Assembly (NCBI RefSeq): GCF_018613795.1
Contig: NZ_JAGGPN010000054.1
Location: 1-43,748, forward strand
Source: Arthrobacter sp. ISL-65
GTDB lineage: Bacteria; Actinomycetota; Actinomycetes; Actinomycetales; Micrococcaceae
Direction of reading: 5' to 3'
Length of the DNA stretch: 43,748 bases
The notes beneath the pieces are model-generated. The model searched no databases and was not told the origin of the DNA. It was given only the letters and a program-made list of their open reading frames with translations. Below, piece by piece: positions 7,932 to 15,832 of the stretch. The translations under genes were made by a program, and so were the position numbers. Each line of letters starts with the position of its first letter. Position 1 is the first letter of the stretch.

Positions 7932-8540
7932 ATGGATATTGGATACGCGCGCGTTTCGACTGCCAAAAAGGACCTCGACCGCCAGATTGATGCGCTGCGC
8001 AACCAAGGAATCCCCGACAAGCGGATCTACGTGGACAAGAAGTCAGGGTCCACGACAAACCGCCCGGGACTCCACGAGGCGCTGGATCAGGCCCGCGAGG
8101 GCGATGTGATCGTGGTCCACACCCTGGACCGGCTCGGACGCACCGTCCGCGACACCCTGAACCTCATCCACGACCTGGCCGGCCGCGGGGTGGGAGTGAG
8201 GAACCTCGCCGACCCAATCCGGGTTGACTCCGCAAACCCCGAGGATCCGATGTCCCAGCTCGCCGTGGTCATGCTGGCCCTCTTCGGCCAAATGGAACGA
8301 ACCTACGCGATCGAAAGAGCCGCGCACGCCCGGGCCGTCGCGACAACCAAAGGCAAGCGCATTGGACGACCAAGCGTCGTGGACCCGACCAAACTCGCCT
8401 ACGCAGAACACCTCCGCGACCAAGGGCAGTCCATTTCAGCGATCGTGAAAGCCACCGGCATCACCCGTTCCAGCCTGTACCGGCACCTTCCTCCAAGGCC
8501 TCCAGAGACACTGACTGCCGAGAACCTGGAAAGCCCTTAG
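7932..8540 (+). CDS. Small serine recombinase (resolvase/invertase family)
   Basis: A 202-aa site-specific recombinase. The N-terminal catalytic domain starts MDIGYARVST, with the nucleophile Ser9 and Arg7. The family blocks GDVIVVHTLDRLGRTVRD and a long E-helix region ending FGQMERTYAIERAAHARA are present. The C-terminal HTH_7 is GQSISAIVKATGITRSSLYRHL. The length is normal for the Tn3-resolvase/Gin group. The start is the ATG at 7932. No Tn3-type transposase is in the window, so it is either an orphan resolvase or acts on the palindromic sites beside it (6273, 7792, or the inverted repeat at 8585-8618). It looks intact. Confidence 0.92.
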   Translation: MDIGYARVSTAKKDLDRQIDALRNQGIPDKRIYVDKKSGSTTNRPGLHEALDQAREGDVIVVHTLDRLGRTVRDTLNLIHDLAGRGVGVRNLADPIRVDSANPEDPMSQLAVVMLALFGQMERTYAIERAAHARAVATTKGKRIGRPSVVDPTKLAYAEHLRDQGQSISAIVKATGITRSSLYRHLPPRPPETLTAENLESP

Positions 8541-8546
8541 TGGTTT

Positions 8547-8666
8547 TTGCGCAGGCGACTCCCGACCAAACGATGCTTTGTGCAGGCGGGTATGGACACC
8601 AAAATGTCCATACTCGCCGGCGCAACTCCCGTACTTTCAGGGCAGCTTGTGCAGACGACTTCGGAA
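8547..8666. repeat. Inverted repeat and short direct repeats downstream of the recombinase
   Basis: GGCGGGTATGGACA (8585-8598) and TGTCCATACTCGCC (8605-8618) are inverted arms, 13 of 14 matching, with the 6-bp spacer CCAAAA. This is an arm-spacer-arm layout like a recombinase crossover site. Three related strings with GCAG(G/A)CG begin near 8547, 8578 and 8647 in the same orientation, and a fourth is at 15369-15388. These are candidate res subsites or relics. Confidence 0.55.
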
Positions 8667-8899
8667 AATGACAAGCGAATCGGGGCCTGGGCGTGTCTCG
8701 TGAACCATCGTTCGCACGACACCGCTTGAGGTTACCTCCGGCCCTAGGAATACAAAGGATCGTTGTGCAATGGTTGCCGTGTACGCGCCAATATAACGAG
8801 CGGCTCCCTTCGCGATACGCCAACTTGTGATGAACAGCGATTCCTGACCTCGAAGCCCTGGTGCAGGCTGATGGCTGATGTTCTGGGTAAAAAATGACC

Positions 8900-8936
8900 C
8901 TAACGTTGGATATTTCACTTTTTCACAAGCCACCCC
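8900..8936 (+). repeat. Dispersed 37-bp repeat, copy C
   Basis: This is the partner of 4147-4183 (32 of 37 identical, same orientation, all five differences transitions). It lies in the otherwise gene-free interval 8541-9041 between the recombinase and the small hypothetical gene. Confidence 0.7.
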
Positions 8937-9041
8937 CTATTAAGGGAGCAGTGATGGACATGCTGGATCATGAACCGCCGGCAACGGTGCTGGACTACCA
9001 GGACAGAAGTCAGGGCATCGGCCCGGGTGAAAGCTAATGTG

Positions 9042-9227
9042 ATGGAGCCACCATCTGGCGGATGGATTATCCGGCGGCAGGTTCGGTGCCTCATCGGCGA
9101 GGTCTTGGGCGACATGAGCGTCGATGAGGAAGCCCGGCTTGGACTGCTCCGGCACCCGGCGAAGCACCCTGGAAACCCCGAACGTGCACTGCTGGCCCAC
9201 GTACATGACTGGCAGGATCGCGAGTAA
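9042..9227 (+). CDS. Small hypothetical protein, paralogue of the gene at 14608-14937
   Basis: A protein of 61 aa from the ATG at 9042. It shares its helical part with the larger protein at 14608-14937: both have R-LI-E-L, then a short acidic turn, LL-HPA(K/E)-PG-P, and ALL-H/Y-D-QD. The frame just upstream (8954 onward, MDMLDHEPP and so on) resembles the paralogue's N-terminus but is in another frame. The gene may therefore be a 5'-truncated or frameshifted copy. The function is unknown. It converges with the response regulator at 9319-9720. Confidence 0.5.
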   Translation: MEPPSGGWIIRRQVRCLIGEVLGDMSVDEEARLGLLRHPAKHPGNPERALLAHVHDWQDRE

Positions 9228-9318
9228 TGGAAGGTACCGGCGCAACTGCGGGAAGCCCGACGCGATTCCCCCGAAGTTGGACGGTCGACCGGCGCCGAAT
9301 CCGGATAGCGCCCCCGCG

Positions 9319-9720
9319 TTAGTTGTGCTGTTCCAGGCCGTGGGCGGTCAGAGGGCCTACCGGGCAGAGCTTGTTCACTGCCTCGGTGAGTTGCCTGGGC
9401 CGGAAGGGTTTGGTGAGGTAGGCCGAGGCTCCGGAGGCCATGCCGGCCATTTCATCGTCCGCCTCGGACCGCGCGGTGATGAATAGCATCGGCACCTCCG
9501 AGCGTGCCCGGATATATCGGGCGACGTCCAGGCCGTCCATGTCCGGTAGGTTCAAGTCCACCGTGACCAGGACAGGGTGGTGTTCCCAGACTGCGGCGAC
9601 ACCCTCAACGCCGTTGCCGACGGCATGGACGTCAAAGCCCATACGCGTCACGATCAGCGTGAGCAGATCCCGGATGTCCTGGTCATCCTCGATGACCAGG
9701 CAAAGCCCACGTGAAACCAA
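9319..9720 (-). CDS. Single-domain response regulator (REC only), copy 1
   Basis: A 133-aa stand-alone receiver. Acidic residues E11-D12-D13 (LVIEDD), phospho-acceptor D55 (VTVDLNLPDMDG), T82 (LFITAR) and K104 (YLTKPF) are all present, so it should be phosphorylated. It has no output domain. The start is a TTG at 9720 after a G-rich run; the paralogue at 13189-13590 has a TTG at the same place, which supports it. There is no histidine kinase nearby, so the partner lies elsewhere. The conserved leader at 9725-9773 is directly upstream. Confidence 0.88.
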   Translation of the reverse strand: MVSRGLCLVIEDDQDIRDLLTLIVTRMGFDVHAVGNGVEGVAAVWEHHPVLVTVDLNLPDMDGLDVARYIRARSEVPMLFITARSEADDEMAGMASGASAYLTKPFRPRQLTEAVNKLCPVGPLTAHGLEQHN

Positions 9721-9724
9721 AATG

Positions 9725-9773
9725 CCCCCCCGGCCAGTAGTACTGCTGCATAGTGTAGAGCGTTGACCTCAAG
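9725..9773 (-). promoter_or_regulatory. Conserved leader/promoter module, copy 1 (upstream of response regulator)
   Basis: Read on the minus strand it has CTTGAGGT, then CTACACTATGCAGCAG, TACTACTGG, then CCGGGGGGG before the TTG start. The same blocks in the same order occur upstream of the second response regulator (13137-13185) and as an orphan beside the IS110 element (17048-17095). The small palindrome TGC-A-GCA suggests an operator. Exact promoter boxes cannot be fixed. Confidence 0.55.
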
Positions 9774-9936
9774 CGCCATGGCAGAGCTGCACTGAAGCGT
9801 TCAGCCGCACGGGAGTAATCTGAAATCAGGCCGGCGGCGGACGAGCCCGGCTCATCCCAGCCCGTCGCCGGTCCCGACCCTTTTACTCTGGCCCAGGCAA
9901 CAGCCCGACCGGCAGCGACCAGGGAATCCTTAAGAG

Positions 9937-10143
9937 CTACTGCACGCGGATGTTCTGCGCGACAGGGCCCTTGGCGCCCTGCCCCACCTCGTACTGGACT
10001 TTCTGGTTTTCCTCCAGGGAGCGGAACCCGCTCCCGCCGGCGATCCCCGTGTAGTGGGCAAAGATGTCTCCGGACCCGTCGTCCGGGGAGATGAAACCGA
10101 AGCCCTTTTCAGGGTTGAACCACTTGACCGTCCCTGTAGCCAT
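9937..10143 (-). CDS. Cold-shock protein (CspA family)
   Basis: A 68-aa single cold-shock domain starting MATGTVKWFNPEKGFGFISP. The RNP1-like KGFGFIS (about 14-20) and RNP2-like DIFAHYT (about 28-34) are both visible. It binds single-stranded RNA or DNA as an RNA chaperone. The ATG at 10143 is preceded by AAGGGGG. The frame is open further upstream, but that part has no resemblance to the family. The gene is single and was likely carried in with the neighbouring stress-type genes. Confidence 0.95.
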   Translation of the reverse strand: MATGTVKWFNPEKGFGFISPDDGSGDIFAHYTGIAGGSGFRSLEENQKVQYEVGQGAKGPVAQNIRVQ

Positions 10144-10427
10144 GCCTGCCCCCTTGTGAATTCCAATGCCGTGCCGGTAAGTGCCGGCGACAGCGGACAC
10201 CGTCGTCCGCATCCCACAACCTACGGGCACCACCACCGGCAGGGCAAGGGACCGAAGCCTGCGAGCTGACAGCTAGGCGGAAGTGCAGCGCCGAAGCCGC
10301 TGTATCGACGAAGGAATACCCACGGTTACGAGGATGCTCATCCTGCCGTTGGCCGCTGTCGGGAGTCGTGTCCCTCTTTGCCTCTGGCAGTGCGTTCCGG
10401 CAAGGCGGCGTGACTAGACTCATCGTC

Positions 10428-11189
10428 ATGCCGGTCACGCGCAATGTCGCTTGGGACGGGCGGCTCGAATTCTTTAAGGGCCCTGACACGGCCCACTATG
10501 TACTCACGGCAGCGGGCCTCGCCAAGACTTGCGCTACCTGTGGGGAACCGCTGGAGCGTGAGGAGCCGCTTTCCCTGCTGGTGAACATCACTCAAAGCAC
10601 TGCCCCGGACGGGACCGAATACTTTACCTTTATCGACAGCGTCTGCCACCGCCGGTGCAGTGGTCCGGCTCTGACCGTCGAGCACGTTTCCTGGCACCTT
10701 GAAGAGCTTTCCCCTCTGGCCGCACGGGTGGTCCTTACCCAGGCAACCGGTTCCGGTCAGATAAAAGTGGTCCCGGTGCTCGCCTACACTCTGGTCCCCG
10801 TCGTCACCTTCCGGGAAGACGGCGGGGAACGAACCTCAGCCCTGGTCACGCTCCTGCTCTCGCACGGTTTCCAACTGGCCATGAGCTCGGAGTACGACGA
10901 GCTCCTGGAACAGGCAGGTCCGGTGGCCGCGGGCTGCAACTTCACGATGACACCCGAGGGCGCCATCCTGTTCAGCATTGGCGGGGAAATCCTTTACCGT
11001 GACCAGCTGGACCTTCACCCTGACGAGACCCACGACGCGCCCTGGCTCCAGGCGGCACGCACGGCAGGCTACATCCTTGTCATCAGCGGCGACAACCTCG
11101 ATATCACCGAGGCAGTCCTCGACATCCACGGTGCTGCCCGGGAAGGAACGCTCGTGACCGGCATGGTCCCCTTCTCCGAGGTGCACTGA
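10428..11189 (+). CDS. Hypothetical protein with a zinc-ribbon-like N-terminal part
   Basis: Starting at the ATG 10428 it is 253 aa (the frame is open from 10368). Residues about 35-80 hold CATCGEPL and CHRRC, two cysteine pairs about 40 residues apart that could bind zinc, separated by a beta hairpin (EPLSLLVNITQS and YFTFIDSV). The rest alternates strands and helices (VVPVLAYTLVPVVTF; TSALVTLLLSHGFQLA) without transmembrane segments. I do not recognise a named family. It has no operon partner. Confidence 0.7.
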   Translation: MPVTRNVAWDGRLEFFKGPDTAHYVLTAAGLAKTCATCGEPLEREEPLSLLVNITQSTAPDGTEYFTFIDSVCHRRCSGPALTVEHVSWHLEELSPLAARVVLTQATGSGQIKVVPVLAYTLVPVVTFREDGGERTSALVTLLLSHGFQLAMSSEYDELLEQAGPVAAGCNFTMTPEGAILFSIGGEILYRDQLDLHPDETHDAPWLQAARTAGYILVISGDNLDITEAVLDIHGAAREGTLVTGMVPFSEVH

Positions 11190-11241
11190 ACCAGACGCGC
11201 CGTTTCGCTCAAGTGCCGGTGCCCGTTCCGCCCTGCCACCC

Positions 11242-11544
11242 CTATCCTTCGCATTCGCGGCAGAAGTTCACACCGTTGGCTTCCCTGGCCAGCTGGGAAC
11301 GGTGATGGACCAAAAAGCATGACCCGCACGTGAACTCGTCGTCCCGGACCGGGACAAAAACGATACTGAGCTCCTCACGGGAAAGATCAGCCCCGGGAAG
11401 CTCGATCCCTTCGGCCGTGTCACTTTCATCCACATCAAGGGACGAGGGCTGCCCTGCCACCGCACGCGTTGCCTGCAGCCCCTCCAGAGACTCGGAAGGA
11501 GTGTCCTCCTCGCTTCGGCGCGGGGCGTCATAATCCGTTGCCAT
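11242..11544 (-). CDS. DUF4193 family protein
   Basis: A 100-aa protein beginning MATDYDAPRRSEED and matching the actinobacterial DUF4193 family along its length: an acidic N-terminus, then GIELPGADLSREELSIVFVP and a C-terminal zinc-ribbon-like pair FTCGSCFLVHHRSQLA and CRECEG. The four cysteines suggest metal binding. The function is unknown; family members occur in Actinobacteria. This family is one reason the host is assigned there. The ATG is at 11544. Confidence 0.93.
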   Translation of the reverse strand: MATDYDAPRRSEEDTPSESLEGLQATRAVAGQPSSLDVDESDTAEGIELPGADLSREELSIVFVPVRDDEFTCGSCFLVHHRSQLAREANGVNFCRECEG

Positions 11545-11612
11545 AGCATCACGTCCTTCGTGTCCGCCCGAGGTGCCCCTCCTGCAGGTCCATACCGGCA
11601 GCGGCCGGGCGG

Positions 11613-11786
11613 TTAGTTCTTCTGTTGGGCTTGCCGCCGGTGCTCCTCCAGCTTCTGCTCAGCCTCGCTACGGCGCCTGCCCACCGCACGGGCCTGCTCC
11701 GGCGTCAGGACCACACGGTGCTGGCTGTGTCCTTGCCGGTCCACCCGCGCGGACGTGAACCGTGGACCTGGTGCTGCGTCAGTCAT
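11613..11786 (-). CDS. Small basic helical protein (57 aa)
   Basis: A short reading frame from the ATG at 11786 (GGAG about 9 nt upstream) to a TAA at 11615-11613. After an N-terminal segment MTDAAPGPRFTSARVDRQGH it has HRVVLTPEQARAVGRRRSEA and an amphipathic basic/acidic helix ending RRQAQQKN. The composition looks coding and it lies between two genes on the same strand (DUF4193 downstream, CBS protein upstream). The family is unknown. No cysteines or membrane segment. Confidence 0.6.
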   Translation of the reverse strand: MTDAAPGPRFTSARVDRQGHSQHRVVLTPEQARAVGRRRSEAEQKLEEHRRQAQQKN

Positions 11787-11898
11787 GCGTCATGCTCCAT
11801 CGGGGACACACTCAACAGGGCCCGCCCCGCCCGGCGGGGCACGATAAAAACCGGTTCCGTCCCTGATCGCTTCCAAAGACCCACGGCCGAGTGGGTTC

Positions 11899-12312
11899 TT
11901 AGTCGGAGATGAAGGCGACAAGTTCCCCGACGCGGTCCTCGGGGTAGTTTCGGGCGATGTCGGCCTGACTGAGTATCCCGACCAGGTCGTGGCCGTCAAT
12001 CACCGGCAGCCGGCGCACCTTATGGTCCTGCATGGTCTTGATCGCCTCTTCGACCGGGTCGTCGGCGCCGATGGTCACGGGTTTGCCCTGGCCAAACTCC
12101 CCGGCCGTTGCGCTGCGCGGGTCTCCGCCTTCAGCCAGGCAGCGGATGACGATGTCCCGGTCGGTCAGCATGCCCTTGAGCCGGTTATCTTCCCCGCAGA
12201 TCGGCAGGGACCCCACGTCCAGGTCCTTCATCTTCCGTGCAGCCTGTTCCAGGGTTTCGTTTTCGCCGACGCATTCAGCGCCGCCGGTCATGATCTCGCG
12301 TGCGGTTGTCAT
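11899..12312 (-). CDS. CBS-domain-pair protein
   Basis: A 137-aa protein made of two CBS motifs. The first is REIMTGGAECVGENETLEQAARKM to RLKGMLTDRDIVIRCL, the second PVTIGADDPVEEAIKTM to DLVGILSQADIAR. Such stand-alone pairs bind adenosyl ligands and often act as energy or stress sensors, like the mycobacterial hypoxia proteins. The ATG at 12312 is the family start. It is 40 nt downstream of the SRPBCC gene on the same strand, so the two are probably one transcript. Confidence 0.93.
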   Translation of the reverse strand: MTTAREIMTGGAECVGENETLEQAARKMKDLDVGSLPICGEDNRLKGMLTDRDIVIRCLAEGGDPRSATAGEFGQGKPVTIGADDPVEEAIKTMQDHKVRRLPVIDGHDLVGILSQADIARNYPEDRVGELVAFISD

Positions 12313-12352
12313 CGCGTTCTCCTCTGTCCTGTCTGTTGTTGGGTAGGTGGCT

Positions 12353-12796
12353 CTAAGAGACTTCGCCGCGCCAGGCGCCGGTTTCGGTGCCTTTGGCTTC
12401 GATGAAGTCTTTGAACCGGCGCAAGTCCTCCCTGACCTGCATGTTGTCGAATCCCAGTGCTGCCCCGGCCTTCTCCGCGAAGGTGTCCGCTGCCCATTCA
12501 AACCGGACCCACACCCGCGTTGCCCCGGTCGTTAGCGGTGTGAAGGCCACGGCGCCGGCGTGCGTCTCGCCGTCGGTGCTGCGCCAGGCAATCCGTTCAT
12601 CGGGGCGTTGCTCAATGATTTCGGTATCGAATTCCCGCTCCGCTCCACCAACGTTCACCACCCAATGATTCATGCGGTCTGTCAGCTGGGTGACGGAATC
12701 CACCCCGGACATGAAATTGGGGAAAGACTCGAACCGGGTCCACAGGTCATATGCGGCCCGCACCGGGACCTCGACGTCAATCCGCGCACTTCCCAT
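12353..12796 (-). CDS. SRPBCC (polyketide cyclase/dehydrase-like) protein
   Basis: A 147-aa START-like helix-grip protein. The N-terminus RIDVEVPVRAAYDLWTRFESFPNFM is diagnostic of the cyclase/dehydrase branch, followed by a beta sheet (EFDTEIIEQRPDERIAWRS, TRVWVRFEW) and a long C-terminal helix (MQVREDLRRFKDFIEA). It presumably binds a hydrophobic ligand that cannot be named. It is upstream of the CBS gene. The last codon lies 40 nt from the CBS start, consistent with an operon. Confidence 0.9.
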   Translation of the reverse strand: MGSARIDVEVPVRAAYDLWTRFESFPNFMSGVDSVTQLTDRMNHWVVNVGGAEREFDTEIIEQRPDERIAWRSTDGETHAGAVAFTPLTTGATRVWVRFEWAADTFAEKAGAALGFDNMQVREDLRRFKDFIEAKGTETGAWRGEVS

Positions 12797-13136
12797 CGCC
12801 GCCCGGTTGGACGAGCCCGTTCAGAACCGTCCGGATCCACACGTTCGTCCGGGTGCAGGCCGCCCTGTCCGAGACGGCAGCCTGAAGCGCTAATCAATCA
12901 AGATTCGCTCAAGAATGATCCGATCAGAGCTTATGGGACGTTTGCTGCCCGACGCCCGCGGTAATTTGTCTGTAGGAACTCAGCTTTCCCCCAAGAGCTG
13001 CAGCGTCCAGGAGCCCCTTCGTTACGTCGTTGAGCTAGCGTTGGGGCTCCGTTTCACTGCAGCAAGCAACCTTGGCCTCCAGAGGGCAGCCTCGTCCTCA
13101 GCCTGCTGCATTGCGTCGGGCCCGGGCGTGGGCATC
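12797..13136. other. Intergenic region between divergent genes
   Basis: No gene seen. It separates the minus-strand SRPBCC/CBS pair from the plus-strand response regulator and should contain the promoter of the former. AATCAATCAAGATTCGCTCA at 12893-12912 is locally AT-rich; nothing else stands out. Confidence 0.4.
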
Positions 13137-13185
13137 CTTGAGGTTTCCGTCCTACACTGTGTGCACCTACTACAGGCCGGGGGGC
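13137..13185 (+). promoter_or_regulatory. Conserved leader/promoter module, copy 2
   Basis: CTTGAGGTTTCCGTCCTACA is followed by a GTGCAC palindrome, then CCTACTACAGG and CCGGGGGG 5 nt before the TTG start of the second response regulator. It shares this block order with 9725-9773 and 17048-17095 (minus strand). The G run may serve as ribosome site. A transcription factor operator is inferred. Confidence 0.55.
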
Positions 13186-13188
13186 ACG

Positions 13189-13590
13189 TTGGGTACACGG
13201 GGGCTGTGCCTGGTCATCGAGGATGACAGGGATATTCGCGATCTGCTTGCGCTGATCCTGATGCGGATCGGTTTTGACGTCATGGGGTCGGCAAATGGTG
13301 CGGAGGGAGTGGCCGCTGCGTGGGAGCACCGCCCTGACTTGGTGACCGTTGACCTGAACCTGCCGGACATGGACGGCCTGGACGTGGCCCGGTATGTCCG
13401 GGCACGCTCCGAGGCGCCGATGCTGTTCATCACCGCCCGGGCCGAGGTCGACGACGAAATGGCTGGCATGGCATCCGGAGCCTCCGCGTACCTAACCAAA
13501 CCCTTCCACCCCCGGCAGGTCACCGAGACCGTGAACAGGCTTTGCCCCGTTGGACCGTTGACCGCCCACGGCCGGCAACAACGCGTCTAG
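13189..13590 (+). CDS. Single-domain response regulator (REC only), copy 2
   Basis: A 133-aa receiver nearly the same as the protein at 9319-9720, with the same acidic cluster, phospho-acceptor Asp in VTVDLNLPDMDG, Thr in LFITAR and Lys in YLTKPF. The frame is open from 13072, but the TTG at 13189 aligns with the paralogue's start and follows the conserved leader. Differences are scattered, so this is an old duplication rather than an assembly repeat. There is no output domain and no kinase nearby. The two copies are in opposite orientation. Confidence 0.87.
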   Translation: MGTRGLCLVIEDDRDIRDLLALILMRIGFDVMGSANGAEGVAAAWEHRPDLVTVDLNLPDMDGLDVARYVRARSEAPMLFITARAEVDDEMAGMASGASAYLTKPFHPRQVTETVNRLCPVGPLTAHGRQQRV

Positions 13591-13821
13591 CCGGCGCGCT
13601 CCTGCGGATAGAACAGTCCGACCGTACGCCCAAAATCCGGGGTACGGCCGAGAACTCAAGAACAAAGGGCCAAAAATGGCCGGGAGTATCGGGACCGACG
13701 ACGGAGCTAGAGCCAGGCCCGGCAGCGCTACCGCCGGGCAGAGCCTGTTTACGGACTAGCCGAGGTGCCGACGGCGGGCACTAAAGTGGCACAGGCCAGG
13801 TCCCAAGCCGGGTGCGGTGTC

Positions 13822-14331
13822 TCACAACCCATGTATCCCGAACCCTAAGCCGTCACCATAGACGGCGTTGAGGCGGCCCATGTAGTACGCCAGCATCTGC
13901 AGGTCCTCCAGCGGCCACTCGCCGAGGCGCTCAAGGAGCACCTGCCGGCGGGCGTCCTGGACCTGATGCATCTTTTCTTCGCCCTTCTCCGTCAGCCGGA
14001 TGAACTGTGCCCTGCGGTCCTGTGGATCTGACTCCCTATGGACAAGGCCGACGCTTTCCAGGAACGCGATCTGGCGGCTTACCGATGGTTTGCCGACACC
14101 CATGACGGAAGCAAGGTCCGTGAGCCGGATGGGGCCCTCCCTGCGGATGGCCGTCAGCAGACCATAGGCCACCGGTTCCATGTCCGGATGGACCTTGCGC
14201 GCCAACTGATGCGACATTGAATGCGCACGGCGCAAGAGCAGGCTCATTTGGTGTTCCACCTGCTGAAGGGGATCGTCCACGGCGTCCGCGGGCAGTCCCG
14301 GAGTCGGCGTGCTCTGGCGACGGGTGCTCAT
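13822..14331 (-). CDS. MarR-family transcriptional regulator
   Basis: A 169-aa winged-helix regulator. Helices HQLARKVHPDMEPVAYGLLTAI, the recognition region LTDLASVMGVGKPSVSRQIAFLESVGLV and the wing RESDPQDRRAQFIRLTEKGEEKM are typical MarR. It ends in a dimerisation helix (LEDLQMLAYYMGRLNAVY). The start is placed at MSTRRQ (14331); an ATG three codons upstream is possible. It lies between the two members of the duplicated response regulator/hypothetical module, so it may have been inserted there. Its target is not evident. Confidence 0.92.
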   Translation of the reverse strand: MSTRRQSTPTPGLPADAVDDPLQQVEHQMSLLLRRAHSMSHQLARKVHPDMEPVAYGLLTAIRREGPIRLTDLASVMGVGKPSVSRQIAFLESVGLVHRESDPQDRRAQFIRLTEKGEEKMHQVQDARRQVLLERLGEWPLEDLQMLAYYMGRLNAVYGDGLGFGIHGL

Positions 14332-14607
14332 GGCAATCATTCTAGAGTCGGGACTGCAGACTCAGCAGTGAGGGTCCTCGGCCGTTGGTCAGCAGTAAGT
14401 GGGCAATCCTCGGGCGTAAGGGCAACAGCGGCGGGAGTAAAGGAGCGGCGACGGAGCTGGGGGCCGCTGGCATGGGGGACACCAAGCGGCTGTCCGCCGC
14501 CGGCCGGTTACAACTTTACGCCGGTACAGGGTAGTCGGCGTCTCCTTAGGGTCTTGCCGGTCTTAGCAGTAATCGGCGTTGGAGGGCACCGGGGCGGAAC
14601 GGAGAGC

Positions 14608-14937
14608 TTATGGTTCGCCTGGCGGCATCGCGGGCTTCCGGCCGGCGTTGTAGGGTGGCAGCTCAGCCGGGTCCTGGACATCGCGGAGGTAGTTGAGGAG
14701 AGCCTGGTCGGGATGACCAGGGTTCTCCGCCAGGTGCTCGAGCAGGGAGAAGTACATGTCAGGATCGAGGTCCGGATCAGCGAGGATCTCGTTGATCAGG
14801 CGCCTGAGCTGAAACTGCAGAAGTCCGTCGTGGGCGGCCCCGACCGGCGGGGCTACGTGATCCATGCCCGGCCCTGCGGGCGGTGTGGCGTGGCGCTGCC
14901 GGTAATCACCCCGTGGGGGAAATTCGAGAATAGTCAT
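14608..14937 (-). CDS. Hypothetical protein, paralogue of 9042-9227
   Basis: A 109-aa protein from the ATG at 14937 (MTILEFPPRGDYRQR), after AAAGGGGCAGAG. A proline-rich N-terminal part is followed by a helical region, LQFQLRRLINEILADPDLDP, then LLEHLAENPGHPDQALLNYLRD, and a Pro/Gly tail. The helical part is shared with the smaller protein at 9042-9227. I do not recognise a named family. In both places it converges with a response regulator of the same subfamily, so the two genes probably form an ancestral module. Confidence 0.65.
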   Translation of the reverse strand: MTILEFPPRGDYRQRHATPPAGPGMDHVAPPVGAAHDGLLQFQLRRLINEILADPDLDPDMYFSLLEHLAENPGHPDQALLNYLRDVQDPAELPPYNAGRKPAMPPGEP

Positions 14938-15417
14938 CAGCTCTGCCCCTTTCGCCTGCGTTGCCGCGTCGGCCCTTCGGTCACCCCGTCCGAGGCGGTT
15001 CGAAACCAACCGGTCTCTGCGGAGGAACACATCCTTCACCTGTCTTACTTCCAGTCTGCCGTGGCGCCGTGGTGCATTCCCGGCAAACCTTGGAACGTTG
15101 TGGGGGTCCCGTCCTCGTGTCACCTGCCGGTGGTTAGCACCCGCCATGTTCGGCCCCCTATTCCTGACTGAGTGGTATCGGTTCCTAGGGTTCGTCGGGT
15201 TTCCTCAAGTTTCCGATGACAGAGTCCTGGTATCTGGCCAACGAAGCGCCCTCCGGGCCAGTCCGCCGGGCCGGCAAATGCTCCCCCGCTACAGCCGGCC
15301 CGGTGGAAACCTTTACTTCAGGCGACTTCCGCGGCGCGTGATCCGGCCCTCCTCCAAGGTTGGCCTGGCGGTGCAGGCGACTTCGGACAAAGAACCGCCA
15401 TTTTGAGCTCGATTTAA
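14938..15417. other. Gene-free stretch with a recombination-like repeat copy
   Basis: No convincing gene. It contains GTGCAGGCGACTTCGGAC at 15371-15388, a relative of the strings downstream of the serine recombinase (8547-8666). The broken DUF3618 gene begins about 30 bp after it, so the repeat may mark the truncation point. Confidence 0.4.
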
Positions 15418-15658
15418 CCGCCCGAATCGCCCCAGGACGCCGGGATCGAAGACATCAAACAGGACATCGAACAAACCAGCGAAGAACTAGGCGAAACCGT
15501 CGAAGCCCCTGACCACGAAACGCGACGTCGAAGCACAAGCCAAGAGAAAGGCCGATTCCCCGCTTGGAAACCCAAGGCAAAACCCCGTGAACCCAACCTG
15601 CCCGTTACATTTATTCCGTCCCCGAGGGCCGGGGATTTGGTCGCTGGACCTGGTATGA
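15418..15658 (+). pseudogene. Truncated and frameshifted DUF3618-like gene
   Basis: The frame reads DAGIEDIKQDIEQTSEELGE and TVEA, the typical N-terminal helix of DUF3618 proteins, which often accompany envelope-stress genes in Actinobacteria. It then falls out of frame: after GAAGC, a run CCCC (one C too many) must be read as CCC to continue as LTTKRDVEAQAKRKADSP. No start codon is available, because a TAA lies just upstream at 15415-15417. The gene is therefore both 5'-truncated and shifted. The continuation ends at the TGA 15656-15658, just before the IS110 element. Confidence 0.6.
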
Positions 15659-15663
15659 CTTTC

Positions 15664-15832
15664 TTGCCCTGCCACTGATGATCCGGGGGGTGTTGTCGCT
15701 AGGTTCGGAGACACGCGTTGACTGCTGATAGGGACACGGCCGGCTCCTTCCGCGGGGTCAGGTCTCTTTGTAACGTGGGTGCCAGCATCGGGTGTCGTGA
15801 CTGCGGCCAGGAGTGGTGCAAAGGAGCGCCGG
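15664..15832 (+). ncRNA. Candidate IS110 bridge-RNA region (left-end non-coding part)
   Basis: IS110 elements encode a structured bridge RNA in the non-coding left end, just upstream of the recombinase, that pairs with target and donor DNA. Here about 170 bp without a gene precede the transposase ATG. It holds G/C-rich segments able to fold, for example GGACACGGCCGGCTCC followed by CCGCGGGGTC, and GCATCGGGTGTCGTGACTGC. The true ends and loops were not determined. This call rests on position and family knowledge only. Confidence 0.3.

Noticed and set aside
7920..7934. 15-nt string TACCATGCATTCATG before the recombinase, identical to 22305-22319 in the palindrome array
   Set aside because: One 15-mer match within 43 kb is expected by chance, and the recombinase copy lacks the second half of the palindrome.
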